A DNA stretch of 64,000 nt from Clostridiales bacterium (GCA_017428155.1 JAFRRJ010000067.1:1-64000); one strand, 5' to 3'. Counted from the first letter of the stretch, positions 52,741-61,670 are shown. Made by a program: numbers and translations. Notes: a model not told the origin generated them from the sequence alone.

Positions 52741-52924
52741 CACTTTTTGCAAAATGTGTTCGAAAACCATTCCTGCCACGGATCGTTGCCCGTCGATCGA
52801 TCTTAAGCGGTGAGAGCTCCGGATGTTATTTCCGCAATTGAAAACTCAAATAAAGCTTACTGATATTCACGCCGGAAACGCGCATGCAAATCAACAGGAA
52901 TCTTATAATAATTTATGTTAGAAT

Positions 52925-54283
52925 ATGCACGCTATGAAAAAGTTGCGTGTCTTCATTTCGATATTGGTTTGCAAGATCATAAGAGGTTTGGCGAAGCTCC
53001 TGGGACGTGGTTCGAGCTTGCCGGGTAAATATGCTCTTAAGATCTGTCCTAATATATTGTCACAGCTTAAGCTCCCTGAAATCTCTATTGCAGTAACCGG
53101 ATCCAATGGTAAGACATCTACTGTCGAGATGATTGCGCAAGTCCTTAAGAGCAGCGGTCTTAAGGTCGCTTATAACAAGGAAGGATCTAATCAGATCGAA
53201 GGTGTTGTTACTTTCCTTATAGGTGATGCAACCCTGGGCGGAAAGGTCAAAAGCGATGTTATCCTTCTGGAAGCTGATGAGAGATATTCAAGAAGGATCT
53301 TCAAATTCTTCCATCCCAATTATTTTGTTATCACTAACCTCTACAGGGATCAGATGACAAGAAACGGTCATCCTGAATATATAAAAAGCGTTATCAAAGA
53401 AGCGCTTTACGATGACATGACGCTGATACTTAATGCGGATGATCCGCTCGTTGCAAGCTTCGGCAACAGCAGGGAAGGAACGATCTGGTTCGGTGCGGAT
53501 AATCTGCCTACTGACAAAACCGTGCATGAAGGAATCTATAACGACGGCAAGTACTGCCCCGTATGCAAAGCGCCGATGGAATACGAGTATTATCACTATA
53601 ATCATATCGGTAAGTTCAGATGCACAAGCTGCGGTTTTGCAAGGCACGATACTGACCACACTCTGACTTCGACTAATGATCAGGGCGGCAAGGCTTCCAT
53701 CACCATAGACGGCAAATATGAGATCCCGGTTTTCTTTACGGGCATATACCACTGCTACAATATCCTTGCTGCGTTTACTGCGGCAGTCACTGCAGGAGTT
53801 GATCCTGAAAAGGCTGCAGGAGCACTTGGCGGATATATCCTTAAATCGGGAAGAATCTCCGACTTCTCGCTCGGAAAACTTGACGGAAGACTTCTTCTTT
53901 CCAAGCACGAGAATTCCGTATCCTACGACCGCTCGATCGATGTCGTTGCCGGTGATGAGCGGAAGAAGAGCGTAATGATCATCGTGGACGCGATAAGCCG
54001 CAAGTATTACACATCAGATTCGAGCTGGCTCTGGGATATCAACTTCGAGAAGCTCGCCGATTCGAATATCGACAGGATCATTCTTGCAGGACAGTACTGC
54101 GATGATCTTGCCGTGAGGTTTGATCTTGCGGGGATCGACAGCTCGAAGGTGGAGATTTTCGAGCAGGTCACAGACGCAGCAGAATTCTGCAAACACAATC
54201 TGGATTCTTTCCTGTACGTTATCACATGCTTCTCGGACAAAGAGAAGTTCTTATCCTTAGTTACGAGGAGGGAACTCGCATGA
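52925..54283 (+). CDS. murT: MurT-like lipid II isoglutaminyl synthase, Mur ligase subunit
   Basis: A 452-residue Mur-ligase-fold protein. ISIAVTGSNGKTSTVEMIAQ is the ATP-binding P-loop and LNADDPLVASFG the central domain block. A zinc-ribbon insert with CPVC...CTSC (YCPVCKAPMEYEYYHYNHIG then FRCTSCGF) is diagnostic for MurT. The C-terminal DUF1727 part follows. MurT with GatD amidates the D-Glu of lipid II. The two genes overlap by 4 bp. The first ATG is used; a second lies 9 bp further. The ribosome site is weak. Confidence 0.9.
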   Translation: MHAMKKLRVFISILVCKIIRGLAKLLGRGSSLPGKYALKICPNILSQLKLPEISIAVTGSNGKTSTVEMIAQVLKSSGLKVAYNKEGSNQIEGVVTFLIGDATLGGKVKSDVILLEADERYSRRIFKFFHPNYFVITNLYRDQMTRNGHPEYIKSVIKEALYDDMTLILNADDPLVASFGNSREGTIWFGADNLPTDKTVHEGIYNDGKYCPVCKAPMEYEYYHYNHIGKFRCTSCGFARHDTDHTLTSTNDQGGKASITIDGKYEIPVFFTGIYHCYNILAAFTAAVTAGVDPEKAAGALGGYILKSGRISDFSLGKLDGRLLLSKHENSVSYDRSIDVVAGDERKKSVMIIVDAISRKYYTSDSSWLWDINFEKLADSNIDRIILAGQYCDDLAVRFDLAGIDSSKVEIFEQVTDAAEFCKHNLDSFLYVITCFSDKEKFLSLVTRRELA

Positions 54284-55002
54284 ACGTGAAGATACTTTAT
54301 CTTTATCCTGATTTCATGAATCTTTACGGCGATAACGGCAACGTAAGGATCTTAAAAAAGCGGCTTGAAGATCAGGGTTTTGACGTTGAGATAACAAGCT
54401 TCACGGTCACTGACTATGACTTGAGCTTCGAAGGCGTGGACTTTGTCTTTATGGGATCAGGATATGAATCGAACCGCAACATTGTGATCAAGCATTTCAG
54501 ACATTTTAAAGACAGCTTCATAAAGGCTGTTGAAGACGGCATTCCGATGCTCTTTACAGGCAACAGCTACGATATCCTGTGCACGGGCATCACGATATCT
54601 GAATTTGAGTTTATGCAGGGATTAGGGCTCTTTGATGTCACATTCAGTGAGCCGCCCAAGAAGCGGTACAGGGGCGATGTGATCCTTGAACTGCCTGACA
54701 GCAAGGAACGCTATGTCGGCTTCGTCAACAGGGCAGGTTTTCCTGAAGATACCGGAGACCTTACATGCAACGTCATTAAGGTCATCGGCGATGTTCCAAT
54801 GACAAAGGACGGGGTGCACGTGAATAATCTTTACGGCTTCAGCCTTATCGGACCTATGCTTCTCAAGAACCCTTCACTTGCCGATATGTTCGTCGAGATA
54901 ATCTGCAGCCGCAAGGGCGTTCAGGTAAAGCCTGTAGACTATCCTCACTCATTGAAGAGTCATGTTAAGACATTGAAAGCCCTTCTGGAGACAGTGATCT
55001 GA
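54280..55002 (+). CDS. GatD-like glutamine amidotransferase homologue lacking expected catalytic residues
   Basis: The ATG at 54280 overlaps the murT stop and follows GAGGAGGGA. The 240-residue protein is GatD by position and overall sequence (ILYLYPDFMNLYGDNGNVRI, RLEDQGFDVEI, MLLKNPSLADMFVE). However, where GatD has a G-x-C-G-G-Y-Q nucleophile motif this has LFTGNSYDILC, with Gly at the Cys position. Where the T-Y-L-H-G-P histidine should be, it has GFSLIGPML. The G-G-G-Q-D block is MGSGYES. In Staphylococcus aureus GatD the Cys and His are needed for glutaminase activity. This copy may not release ammonia from glutamine, and may act as a structural partner of MurT. Confidence 0.8.
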   Translation: MNVKILYLYPDFMNLYGDNGNVRILKKRLEDQGFDVEITSFTVTDYDLSFEGVDFVFMGSGYESNRNIVIKHFRHFKDSFIKAVEDGIPMLFTGNSYDILCTGITISEFEFMQGLGLFDVTFSEPPKKRYRGDVILELPDSKERYVGFVNRAGFPEDTGDLTCNVIKVIGDVPMTKDGVHVNNLYGFSLIGPMLLKNPSLADMFVEIICSRKGVQVKPVDYPHSLKSHVKTLKALLETVI

Positions 55003-55004
55003 AC

Positions 55005-55031
55005 ACCGGGCCTGACAGGCTTGGTTATTTT
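55005..55031 (+). terminator. Terminator of the murT operon
   Basis: ACCGGGCCT pairs with AGGCTTGGT (two G-U pairs), followed by TATTTTA. Confidence 0.6.
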
Positions 55032-55077
55032 ATCCCCATAACGGGATCCTTACAAGGTGAATTTGCCGGAGCGTTTA

Positions 55078-55086
55078 TGATATAAT
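55078..55086 (+). promoter_or_regulatory. Extended -10 promoter before 55108
   Basis: TGA-TATAAT lies 21 bp before the start of the zinc-ribbon gene. Confidence 0.5.
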
Positions 55087-55107
55087 TTCTAAACGGGAGG
55101 GATAGAT

Positions 55108-56235
55108 ATGGCAGATACGATCAAATGCCCGAACTGCGGGTCAAATCTCACACTTAATGCCGATACCCAGATGCTCGACTGCGGATTCTGCGGTGCTTCG
55201 TTCGATCCTTCATCGCTTACGATAAAAGTCGATGAACTTGAGAAGAAGACTGCAGACGTTGTGCAGGACGGCAGTGAGGCTCAGGCATCTTCACAAGCAA
55301 CAGAACAGCAGGCTTATGAATCTCAGGAAGGTATGCAGCAGGCATATGAGGCTGCCCCCGAGCAGACGGAATTCGTCTGCAACGCATGCGGAGCCAAGCT
55401 CATTACGGATTCACATACAGCTGCGACTTTCTGTGCGTTCTGCGGATCTCCGGCTCTTGTAGGAAAGAGACTTACCGAGAATTTCCAGCCTCAGTATATG
55501 ATACCGTTCAAGCTGTCCAGAGAGTCAGCTGAAGAGGCGTTCATCAAGTGGGCAGGCAAAGGCAAGTGGACACCGTTCGGATTCGTTTCAAAGAAGAACG
55601 TTGCCAAGATGACGGGACTTTATGTGCCGTTCTGGCTTTTCGATATCAAGGCAACGATCGATGCTGAAGGAACAGGTGAGAAGGTCAAGGAGGGCTATCA
55701 GCAGAGGGTCATTGAGACATACACCTGGAAACGCACTGCAAATCTCAGATGGAAGAATCTTCCTTTAGACGGCGAGACGAGGATCGACGATGCGCTGATG
55801 GAAGCAATTGAGCCCTTTAATTTCAACGGACTCATTCCATACGACTACAGATTCCTTCCGGGTTTCTATGCCGACAGATTCGATGTTAATCCGCAGGATC
55901 TCGCATCACGTGCGACAAAGCGCGGAATGAAGGGTATCGACACTATGCTCAGAGGATCTCTGAAAGGCGCTTATGACAGCTACAGGATCACTAAGAACAT
56001 GAGCAAGATCGATTCTCTTGAAGCTTCCTATGCGCTTCTGCCTGTATGGTTCCTTGCTTACAAATACCACAGGAAATTCTATTACTTTGCAATGAACGGA
56101 CAGACGGGTGAAGTTGCCGGTGAGGTGCCGGTAAGCCCTGTTAAGAAGATGATGTTCTTCTTCATTGTTCTTGCCATTCTTGCAGTTATCACCAGGTTCA
56201 TTCTGGGCCTTATCATGAGGGGGTTCTGGGGATGA
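55108..56235 (+). CDS. Zinc-ribbon membrane protein
   Basis: A 375-residue protein with two zinc ribbons: CPNC...CGFC (residues 6-29) and CNACGAKL...CAFCGSP (residues 90-115), separated by a Gln/Glu/Ala-rich linker. The middle is a conserved domain (YMIPFKLSRESAEEAFIKWA and GLYVPFWLFDIKATID). A single membrane helix closes the C-terminus (MMFFFIVLAILAVITRFI). I recall similar clostridial proteins annotated only as zinc-ribbon proteins. It overlaps the TPM gene by 4 bp (ATGA). Confidence 0.75.
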   Translation: MADTIKCPNCGSNLTLNADTQMLDCGFCGASFDPSSLTIKVDELEKKTADVVQDGSEAQASSQATEQQAYESQEGMQQAYEAAPEQTEFVCNACGAKLITDSHTAATFCAFCGSPALVGKRLTENFQPQYMIPFKLSRESAEEAFIKWAGKGKWTPFGFVSKKNVAKMTGLYVPFWLFDIKATIDAEGTGEKVKEGYQQRVIETYTWKRTANLRWKNLPLDGETRIDDALMEAIEPFNFNGLIPYDYRFLPGFYADRFDVNPQDLASRATKRGMKGIDTMLRGSLKGAYDSYRITKNMSKIDSLEASYALLPVWFLAYKYHRKFYYFAMNGQTGEVAGEVPVSPVKKMMFFFIVLAILAVITRFILGLIMRGFWG

Positions 56236-57176
56236 GTGAAAATCTAGATATCAATGAGATGAATAATCCGAACAAGGGCCCAAAGCTCTCTTTGTTCTCG
56301 GAGCTTAACGGTGCTTCCATAACCGTCGGTATCGCGCTTGCATGCATTGTTGTAGCGAGCATAGTTTTCTATATCTTCATGAACCTGTCTCCCAAAAAGA
56401 CGGTCAAAGTCATTGACGATGCCGGTATCTTCACAGAGCAGGAAGAGCAGGATATAGAGAAATTAGCCAAAGATCTTTCCAAGGAAAAAGACATCAGCGT
56501 CGTAGTCGTTACCACGAGAGACAAGGGTGCAGGCTACACCAATTCCGATGAGGACGAGATGAGATTTGCAGAAGATTTCTACATGAAGAACGTCAAGACC
56601 GTTCCTCTCCAGAACAATTCAGGCATTTGCATTCTTATTGACCTGACTCTTGATGAGCCCGGACAGAGATTTTTCTGGCTTTACACATACGGAACAGCGC
56701 ATTTTGCAGTATCCGACGACGAATGCTCTTATCTGTTCAGAAAGAATATCGATTATCTTGGCAGCGGAGCTTACGGAGTCGCGATAAAGAATATTGAAAG
56801 AAGCCTTTTCAAATACACATACACAAGCTACGGCTCGATCGTGTTCTTCACGATAATCATCCCGCTCGTTCTTGCGTGGATAGTTACTGCGATTGCGTCA
56901 CCTTCAAGAAAACTTGATCCCGCGCCCGGAATCAATACATATTCCTTCGGCAACGGAAACGGCGTAAACAAGTCTGAGAAGTTTAAGAGCCAGAGGATCA
57001 TAAATTACGATAACGACAGCCACTATGGAGGCGGAGGCGGAGGCGGATTCTCCGGCGGAGGCGGTTTCTCCGGCGGCGGATTCTCCGGTGGAGGCTTCTC
57101 AGGCGGCGGCGGAGGCGGATTCTCCGGCGGCGGTGGCGGAGGCGGATTCTCCGGCGGTGGCGGCGGACGCTTCTGA
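56232..57176 (+). CDS. TPM-domain membrane protein with Gly-rich tail
   Basis: A 314-residue protein with an N-terminal anchor (ITVGIALACIVVASIVFYIF), a TPM domain (TLP18.3/Psb32/MOLO-1 type) beginning VIDDAGIFTEQEEQDIEKLA, a second membrane segment (FFTIIIPLVLAWIVTAI) and a C-terminal tail of GGGGGGFSGGG repeats. TPM proteins in bacteria are membrane-associated and of uncertain biochemical role, and often sit with Gly-rich tails. It is the second gene of a pair with the zinc-ribbon protein. Confidence 0.85.
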   Translation: MSENLDINEMNNPNKGPKLSLFSELNGASITVGIALACIVVASIVFYIFMNLSPKKTVKVIDDAGIFTEQEEQDIEKLAKDLSKEKDISVVVVTTRDKGAGYTNSDEDEMRFAEDFYMKNVKTVPLQNNSGICILIDLTLDEPGQRFFWLYTYGTAHFAVSDDECSYLFRKNIDYLGSGAYGVAIKNIERSLFKYTYTSYGSIVFFTIIIPLVLAWIVTAIASPSRKLDPAPGINTYSFGNGNGVNKSEKFKSQRIINYDNDSHYGGGGGGGFSGGGGFSGGGFSGGGFSGGGGGGFSGGGGGGGFSGGGGGRF

Positions 57177-57220
57177 TGTGTTAAAATATCGCGTGATTTT
57201 TAAACCAGCAGAGGAATACT

Positions 57221-57946
57221 ATGCTCAGTATCGTTGTGCCTGCCTATAACGAAGGCGAACACATCTACGACAACCTCATGACCATAGACAAGGCGCTTAA
57301 AGCGTTCTCGTCTGACTATGAGATAATCGCAGTCAACGACGGCAGCCGTGACAACACGGGCGCTGAAGTTGCGCGTGCTGCTTCTGACAATCCGTCCATC
57401 AAGGATTTCGGCTATGACATCAACCGCGGCAAAGGCGGGGCCGTAGCTTGGGGCGCAGTCAACAGCAAGGGCGATATCGTAGGCTTTATCGATGCCGATC
57501 TGGATCTTTCACCTGACCTCATCAAGGGTTACTACACCGAGATGACCGCACAGGGTGCCGACATCGTTATCGGCTCCAAGATGCATAAGGATTCCAAGCT
57601 TGAATATCCTTTTGCAAGGAAGGTTTTCTCGCTTTGCTACTATATAATGCTCAAAGTGCTGTTCGGTCTTAAGTGTCACGACACACAGACCGGCCTTAAG
57701 CTATATAAAGGGCCGCTTATCAGGGAGATCGCTCCAAAAAGAAAGATCGACGGATACGCATTCGACATCGAGCTTCTTGCTCTCGCATCAAAGAACAAGG
57801 CTAAGCTTATCGAGATGCCCGTCGAACTGAACTTCACAAGAGGTCAATCATTCGGAAGGATCAAGTTCAAAGATGTCTGGAAGATGTTTACTGACACCTG
57901 GAAGATATGGTGGAACCTTAAGGTCAAAAAGTCGTATTTCAAGTGA
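57221..57946 (+). CDS. Glycosyltransferase family 2 (DPM1-like)
   Basis: A 241-residue GT-A enzyme: LSIVVPAYNEGEHIYDNLMT, AVNDGSRDNTG, GKGGAVAWGAVNSKGDIVGF and the catalytic metal motif IDADLDLSPD. CHDTQTGLKLYKG and KIDGYAFDIELL belong to the dolichyl/undecaprenyl-phosphate sugar transferase group. It lacks the C-terminal membrane helices of GtrB. It likely transfers a sugar to a lipid phosphate at the cytoplasmic face. Terminator at 57957-57988. Confidence 0.9.
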   Translation: MLSIVVPAYNEGEHIYDNLMTIDKALKAFSSDYEIIAVNDGSRDNTGAEVARAASDNPSIKDFGYDINRGKGGAVAWGAVNSKGDIVGFIDADLDLSPDLIKGYYTEMTAQGADIVIGSKMHKDSKLEYPFARKVFSLCYYIMLKVLFGLKCHDTQTGLKLYKGPLIREIAPKRKIDGYAFDIELLALASKNKAKLIEMPVELNFTRGQSFGRIKFKDVWKMFTDTWKIWWNLKVKKSYFK

Positions 57947-57956
57947 TTTATGTACT

Positions 57957-57988
57957 GCCTCAAAACTCCGGTTTTGGGGCATTTTTTG
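57957..57988 (+). terminator. Terminator of the glycosyltransferase gene
   Basis: GCCTCAAAAC (57957-57966) pairs with GTTTTGGGGC (57971-57980), followed by ATTTTTTG. Confidence 0.85.
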
Positions 57989-58193
57989 TGGATCCGGCCT
58001 GATCAGTCTTACAAAAACGGGATTTTATACAATTCTTTTGACATCCGTTGATATCACTGCAAATTGCCACAAATTCATAAGGGAATTACCGCATAATCTT
58101 AATCTTTTGTTAAACAAAAAAACGGAATGTTAGGGTATACTGTTCGAGGCAAAAACAGGGCTTTGATATTATCAAAGCAAATGAGGTTAAGAT

Positions 58194-58805
58194 TTGGCAG
58201 TACAGTTTACGAAGAGAATTACAGATTACAGACTTGCGAAAGAATTATTCAATCGCGGTAAAAGCATAATATTAAGTCAGGAAGCTCAGGCAACTAAAGA
58301 ATTTACACAGCACGGGGAGACAACGGTTTTCGAGCACTGCCTCGCAGTCGCAAAGTTCAGCCTCCTCATAGCACATTTCCTTGAGAGAACGCTTAAGATC
58401 GATATTGATAAGGACAGCCTTGTCAGAGGCGCTCTCCTTCACGATTATTTCCTTTACGACTGGCATGTAAAGGGCGCTTCCGAAGGCGTTCACGGATTCA
58501 CACATCCGAGAGTTGCACTCAAGAATGCGGACAGGGATTTTGAGCTCAATGATATCGAGAGAGACATCATTGCAAAGCATATGTTCCCGCTGACACCTTT
58601 TCCGCCAATGTACCGCGAGAGCCTGATCGTAAGCATTGCGGACAAGTGGTGCGCTTTAGCTGAGACATTCAAGATCGACGTATCTTCCTACATCATCTAC
58701 AGAGTCAACTTCAATATCGCACTTGCAGAGGGTATGTACTCCATTAACAGCGGCGATACTTTGACTGAGGCTTTATCAGATCACAAGGCGGTTGCGAACA
58801 TTTAA
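58194..58805 (+). CDS. HD domain phosphohydrolase
   Basis: A 203-residue protein starting with TTG, supported by GAGG 7 bp upstream and by no better in-frame ATG. The metal-binding order is H (FEHCLAVAKFSLLIAHFLER), HD (RGALLHDYFLYDWH), H (HGFTHPRVAL), and the closing D in VSIADKWCALAE. It should hydrolyse a phosphate ester or nucleotide in the cytoplasm. It is 22 bp before a NUDIX gene, likely one transcript. Confidence 0.85.
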   Translation: MAVQFTKRITDYRLAKELFNRGKSIILSQEAQATKEFTQHGETTVFEHCLAVAKFSLLIAHFLERTLKIDIDKDSLVRGALLHDYFLYDWHVKGASEGVHGFTHPRVALKNADRDFELNDIERDIIAKHMFPLTPFPPMYRESLIVSIADKWCALAETFKIDVSSYIIYRVNFNIALAEGMYSINSGDTLTEALSDHKAVANI

Positions 58806-58827
58806 AGCATCGGATTATAATTGATCC

Positions 58828-59319
58828 ATGCGTGTTGAGAATCTCACAACATTGATCTACATTACCAGAGGCAGTGACTGCCTCTTTATCCGCAAGACCA
58901 GAAAAGGTGACATGAACCTGGATAAATATCTTGGTATCGGCGGCCACTTTGAGTCTGATGAATCTCCTGAAGAGTGCGTATTAAGAGAGCTTGGCGAGGA
59001 GGCATCGATAGGTGCCGGTTCTCTTGAAGGGTTCCGTTACCGTGGCCTTATAACGTTCATATCATCTGAATATCCGACTGAATATATGCATGTGTTTACG
59101 GCATCTGTCGCGCCTGATTTTGAATTGCCGGCGCGCGCATGCGATGAGGGCGAGCTTTGCTGGGTGCCTATAGCTGAGATGGATTCGCTTCCTGTATGGG
59201 AAGGTGACAAGATAATGTTCGACTATCTGTTCGGCTCTCATTCCGGAGAAGGGACCTTCACCATGAAGTTCTGCTATGAGGGCGAGGTGCTTGAATTCCA
59301 CGAGGAGAAAAGCTGGTAA
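58828..59319 (+). CDS. NUDIX hydrolase
   Basis: A 163-residue protein with the Nudix box in GGHFESDESPEECVLRELGE followed by EASI (G-x5-E-x7-R-E-x2-E-E pattern). The N-terminal RVENLTTLIYITRGSDCLFI is typical of 8-oxo-dGTP diphosphatase-like members. It hydrolyses a nucleoside diphosphate linked to another group; substrate not known. It follows the HD gene by 22 bp. Confidence 0.9.
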   Translation: MRVENLTTLIYITRGSDCLFIRKTRKGDMNLDKYLGIGGHFESDESPEECVLRELGEEASIGAGSLEGFRYRGLITFISSEYPTEYMHVFTASVAPDFELPARACDEGELCWVPIAEMDSLPVWEGDKIMFDYLFGSHSGEGTFTMKFCYEGEVLEFHEEKSW

Positions 59320-59355
59320 TACCGGATTTCAGATAAAACTATATCTTTCTGAATA

Positions 59356-59384
59356 TTGCGGGACATTTTCTTCTATGTTATATT
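59356..59384 (+). promoter_or_regulatory. Promoter of the MFS exporter leader
   Basis: TTGCGG (59356-59361) and TATATT (59379-59384) are separated by 17 bp, setting a start about 30 bp before the leader peptide. Confidence 0.5.
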
Positions 59385-59416
59385 TCACTTGAAATCTACA
59401 GAAAGGCACTTCTCAT

Positions 59417-59500
59417 ATGTATTGGATCACACCTAACATTCAGCTTATGAACGGTTTTTACAGGGTGGCCTTTAGGAGAAGTCTGCCCATTTTCAGGTAA
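59417..59500 (+). CDS. Leader peptide of the MFS exporter attenuator
   Basis: A 27-residue ORF (MYWITPNIQLMNGFYRVAFR, ending in RSLPIFR) is preceded by AAAGG and followed by mutually exclusive hairpins before the exporter gene. Short leader peptides in front of drug exporters usually sense ribosome-targeting antibiotics by stalling. The basic-aromatic sequence and its position fit such a role. I know no named homologue. Confidence 0.6.
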   Translation: MYWITPNIQLMNGFYRVAFRRSLPIFR

Positions 59501-59535
59501 TTACACCCATTTATCAATAGAAAAACGGCTTCTCC
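59475..59535 (+). promoter_or_regulatory. Antiterminator hairpin of the exporter leader
   Basis: GGAGAAG (59475-59481), still inside the leader peptide, pairs with CTTCTCC (59529-59535). That arm overlaps the 5' arm of the terminator hairpin at 59532-59538. Confidence 0.6.
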
Positions 59536-59570
59536 TTTGTTCTCAAGCTGAGTAAAAGGAGTTTTTTATT
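59532..59570 (+). terminator. Attenuator terminator that also hides the exporter ribosome site
   Basis: CTCCTTT (59532-59538) pairs with AAAGGAG (59555-59561), with an inner CTCA/TGAG stem, followed by TTTTTTATTTT. The 3' arm contains the Shine-Dalgarno of the gene at 59573. Confidence 0.75.
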
Positions 59571-59572
59571 TT

Positions 59573-60667
59573 ATGTCGAAAAATAACATCAACAGGCAGC
59601 TCGGGCTGCTTTATATATCGAACTTCATGTTCAACATTTCCATAGCAGGCGCGGCGTGGGTGCTGCTCCTGGTGTCTGACGGATACTCGCTGGTCCGGGT
59701 AGGGTTCGCGGAGACGGTGTTCCACATCACGAGTCTTATAGCGGAGATCCCGTCGGGCATGTTCGCGGATGTTTTCGGGCGCAAGAAAAGCCTGATACTA
59801 AGCTGCGTGATGAGCATGCTCTCGGCGCTCGTGAGGGGCTTTGTTCCGGGTTTTGCGGCGGTTTGCGTGTCGGTCGGATTCGCGGCGCTCTCATATAACT
59901 TCATATCGGGCAGCGACAGCGCAATCGCTTATGACACGTTTCTGGAAGCCGGTCAGACGGACAGGTATGACAGGTACATATCGACGCAGACGGCGGTATA
60001 CAGGATATCGAACGGCATCGCGACGCTTTTCGCGGGCGCGGCAGTGATCATGGGCAACAGGAATGCGCAGATCCTGTCGCTTGCGATATCCGCAGTCAAT
60101 ATGGTCTTCCTTCTTTTCCTGCGCGAAAACAAGGTCATCCTCAAGAAGGCCGGCGATTCCCTCGGCAAGCGCATAAAAGACGTCTACAAGGGCAGTTTCA
60201 GTTTCCTTAAGGGCAATAAGAAGGTCGCCGGGCTCATATTCAGAAATGCTCTGGTCGGCGGTATCGACGTACTGCTCCTGTTCTTCCTTCAGGCAAAGCT
60301 TCCTATGACGGGCATACCTGACTGGACTCTGGGGCCGCTCCTGTTCATCATGTCCATGGGCGGAATCCTGGGTGCCCTTGCAGCGCGGAAAGTGAAGAAA
60401 GTGACACTCGGCAAACTGTTTATCTTCTGCATCACTCTCGCGCTCTTAGGACTAATAAGTGAGTTCACGGGCGTATGGTATCTCATGACGGCCGGAGGAT
60501 TCTTTACGGCCTTTGCCGATGACCTGATACAGATAAGATCCGACATTGCGCTGAACCGGATGGTGCCGGCAGAGCAGAGGGCGACTCTCATATCGGTCAA
60601 CTCATTCTGCTTCTCGGTGCTGATGATATTCATGTCGCCTCTGGCGGGGTTCATATTCTCGCTTTGA
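59573..60667 (+). CDS. MFS exporter
   Basis: A 364-residue protein with about eleven to twelve membrane segments, short for MFS. The loop 2-3 motif reads IPSGMFADVFGRKKSL (G-x3-D-x2-G-R-K/R), typical of drug:H+ antiporters, and FISGSDSAIAYDTFLEAGQT resembles a clostridial MFS group near macrolide and tetracycline exporters. Substrate unknown. The upstream leader peptide and terminator make translation-sensed induction likely. The start has AAGGAG 11 bp upstream. Confidence 0.85.
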   Translation: MSKNNINRQLGLLYISNFMFNISIAGAAWVLLLVSDGYSLVRVGFAETVFHITSLIAEIPSGMFADVFGRKKSLILSCVMSMLSALVRGFVPGFAAVCVSVGFAALSYNFISGSDSAIAYDTFLEAGQTDRYDRYISTQTAVYRISNGIATLFAGAAVIMGNRNAQILSLAISAVNMVFLLFLRENKVILKKAGDSLGKRIKDVYKGSFSFLKGNKKVAGLIFRNALVGGIDVLLLFFLQAKLPMTGIPDWTLGPLLFIMSMGGILGALAARKVKKVTLGKLFIFCITLALLGLISEFTGVWYLMTAGGFFTAFADDLIQIRSDIALNRMVPAEQRATLISVNSFCFSVLMIFMSPLAGFIFSL

Positions 60668-60745
60668 TGCGGACTGAAGGGCAGGCTGTAAGGTCGGTTG
60701 CAGGGCTTGACGCAAAGACTCTGCCTTTCTGTTGTAAGAGATATT

Positions 60746-60754
60746 TGATATACT
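60746..60754 (+). promoter_or_regulatory. Extended -10 promoter before 60792
   Basis: TGA-TATACT lies 37 bp before the start codon of the membrane protein gene. Confidence 0.4.
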
Positions 60755-60791
60755 CTTTGAAGGAATTCAAGGTTTAAAGGGGCAGATTAAT

Positions 60792-61670
60792 ATGAGATAC
60801 GAACCCGGGAACGGAGAATATTATTTCAACCAGGAGATGATACTGAGCGACGCTGAGTCGGCTGCCAATTATGCTCATTACAGGAGCTATGCCGCAGAGT
60901 GCCTGAACCATCCTGTAAACTGGATGGGGAACATGATGAAGCCTTCTGAGGGCACGAGTTCGGCGGCAGTGATTCTCGGGATCGTAGCAGTGATCGCGCT
61001 TTTCGGCGGTATACTGTCGACTATATTCTGCATTGCCTGCAGGAACTACGGTCCGGTTCCGTGGATAATGGCCGGCGTGATGGGGCTTATGGGTTTATAC
61101 AGCCTGCTTTTTGCTGACAGCAAGGCCGAGAAGGTATTTGCCGAGAGCGTCCTCTGCCAGCGCATTGAAGGCGCAGTAGGAATCATCGGTTCGCTTGTCA
61201 TGATCGTTATTGGTGCAGGAGCTGTTCCGATGGACAATATTGCAATATTTAACATGACAGTCTTTGCCGTGGTATGTTATGTTCTGTTCCTCGTCATGCT
61301 GATCAAATCCATCGGTATTATCAACGCACCGAAGAGCATCTACACGGAAGAGGTGCGCGCTACATGCATAGGATATGTAAGAGGTTATGAATCGAGCAAT
61401 TCGGACGGTGCGGGAAGCAATCTCCATCCTGTCCATTCGCCGGTCTTCGAATACTACTTTGGCGGTTCGAAATACCTGTCCTACTATGATCTCATGGCTT
61501 CAGGCAAAGACGGGAAGATCGAGGTCGGCGCAGAATGCATCATTAAGATCGATCCTGACAATCCGAACCGTGTCATGGGCAACTGCAAGGGATACGCGAT
61601 TACGCCCATTCTCTTTGCGCTGATGTCGCTTGCAGGCGGTGTTATCCTTACAGTGTTTTTGCTGAAGTGA
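60792..61670 (+). CDS. Multi-pass membrane protein with DUF3592-like C-terminal part
   Basis: A 292-residue protein with five or so membrane segments (VILGIVAVIALFGGILSTIF, WIMAGVMGLMGLYSLLF, GIIGSLVMIVIGAG, MTVFAVVCYVLFLVMLI) and a soluble stretch HPVHSPVFEYYFGGSKYLSY with IIKIDPDNPNRVMG, resembling the DUF3592 beta core, before a last helix. Function unknown. A segment around its stop (TTTGCTGAAGTGATT) is repeated at about 61708-61722. Confidence 0.65.
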   Translation: MRYEPGNGEYYFNQEMILSDAESAANYAHYRSYAAECLNHPVNWMGNMMKPSEGTSSAAVILGIVAVIALFGGILSTIFCIACRNYGPVPWIMAGVMGLMGLYSLLFADSKAEKVFAESVLCQRIEGAVGIIGSLVMIVIGAGAVPMDNIAIFNMTVFAVVCYVLFLVMLIKSIGIINAPKSIYTEEVRATCIGYVRGYESSNSDGAGSNLHPVHSPVFEYYFGGSKYLSYYDLMASGKDGKIEVGAECIIKIDPDNPNRVMGNCKGYAITPILFALMSLAGGVILTVFLLK

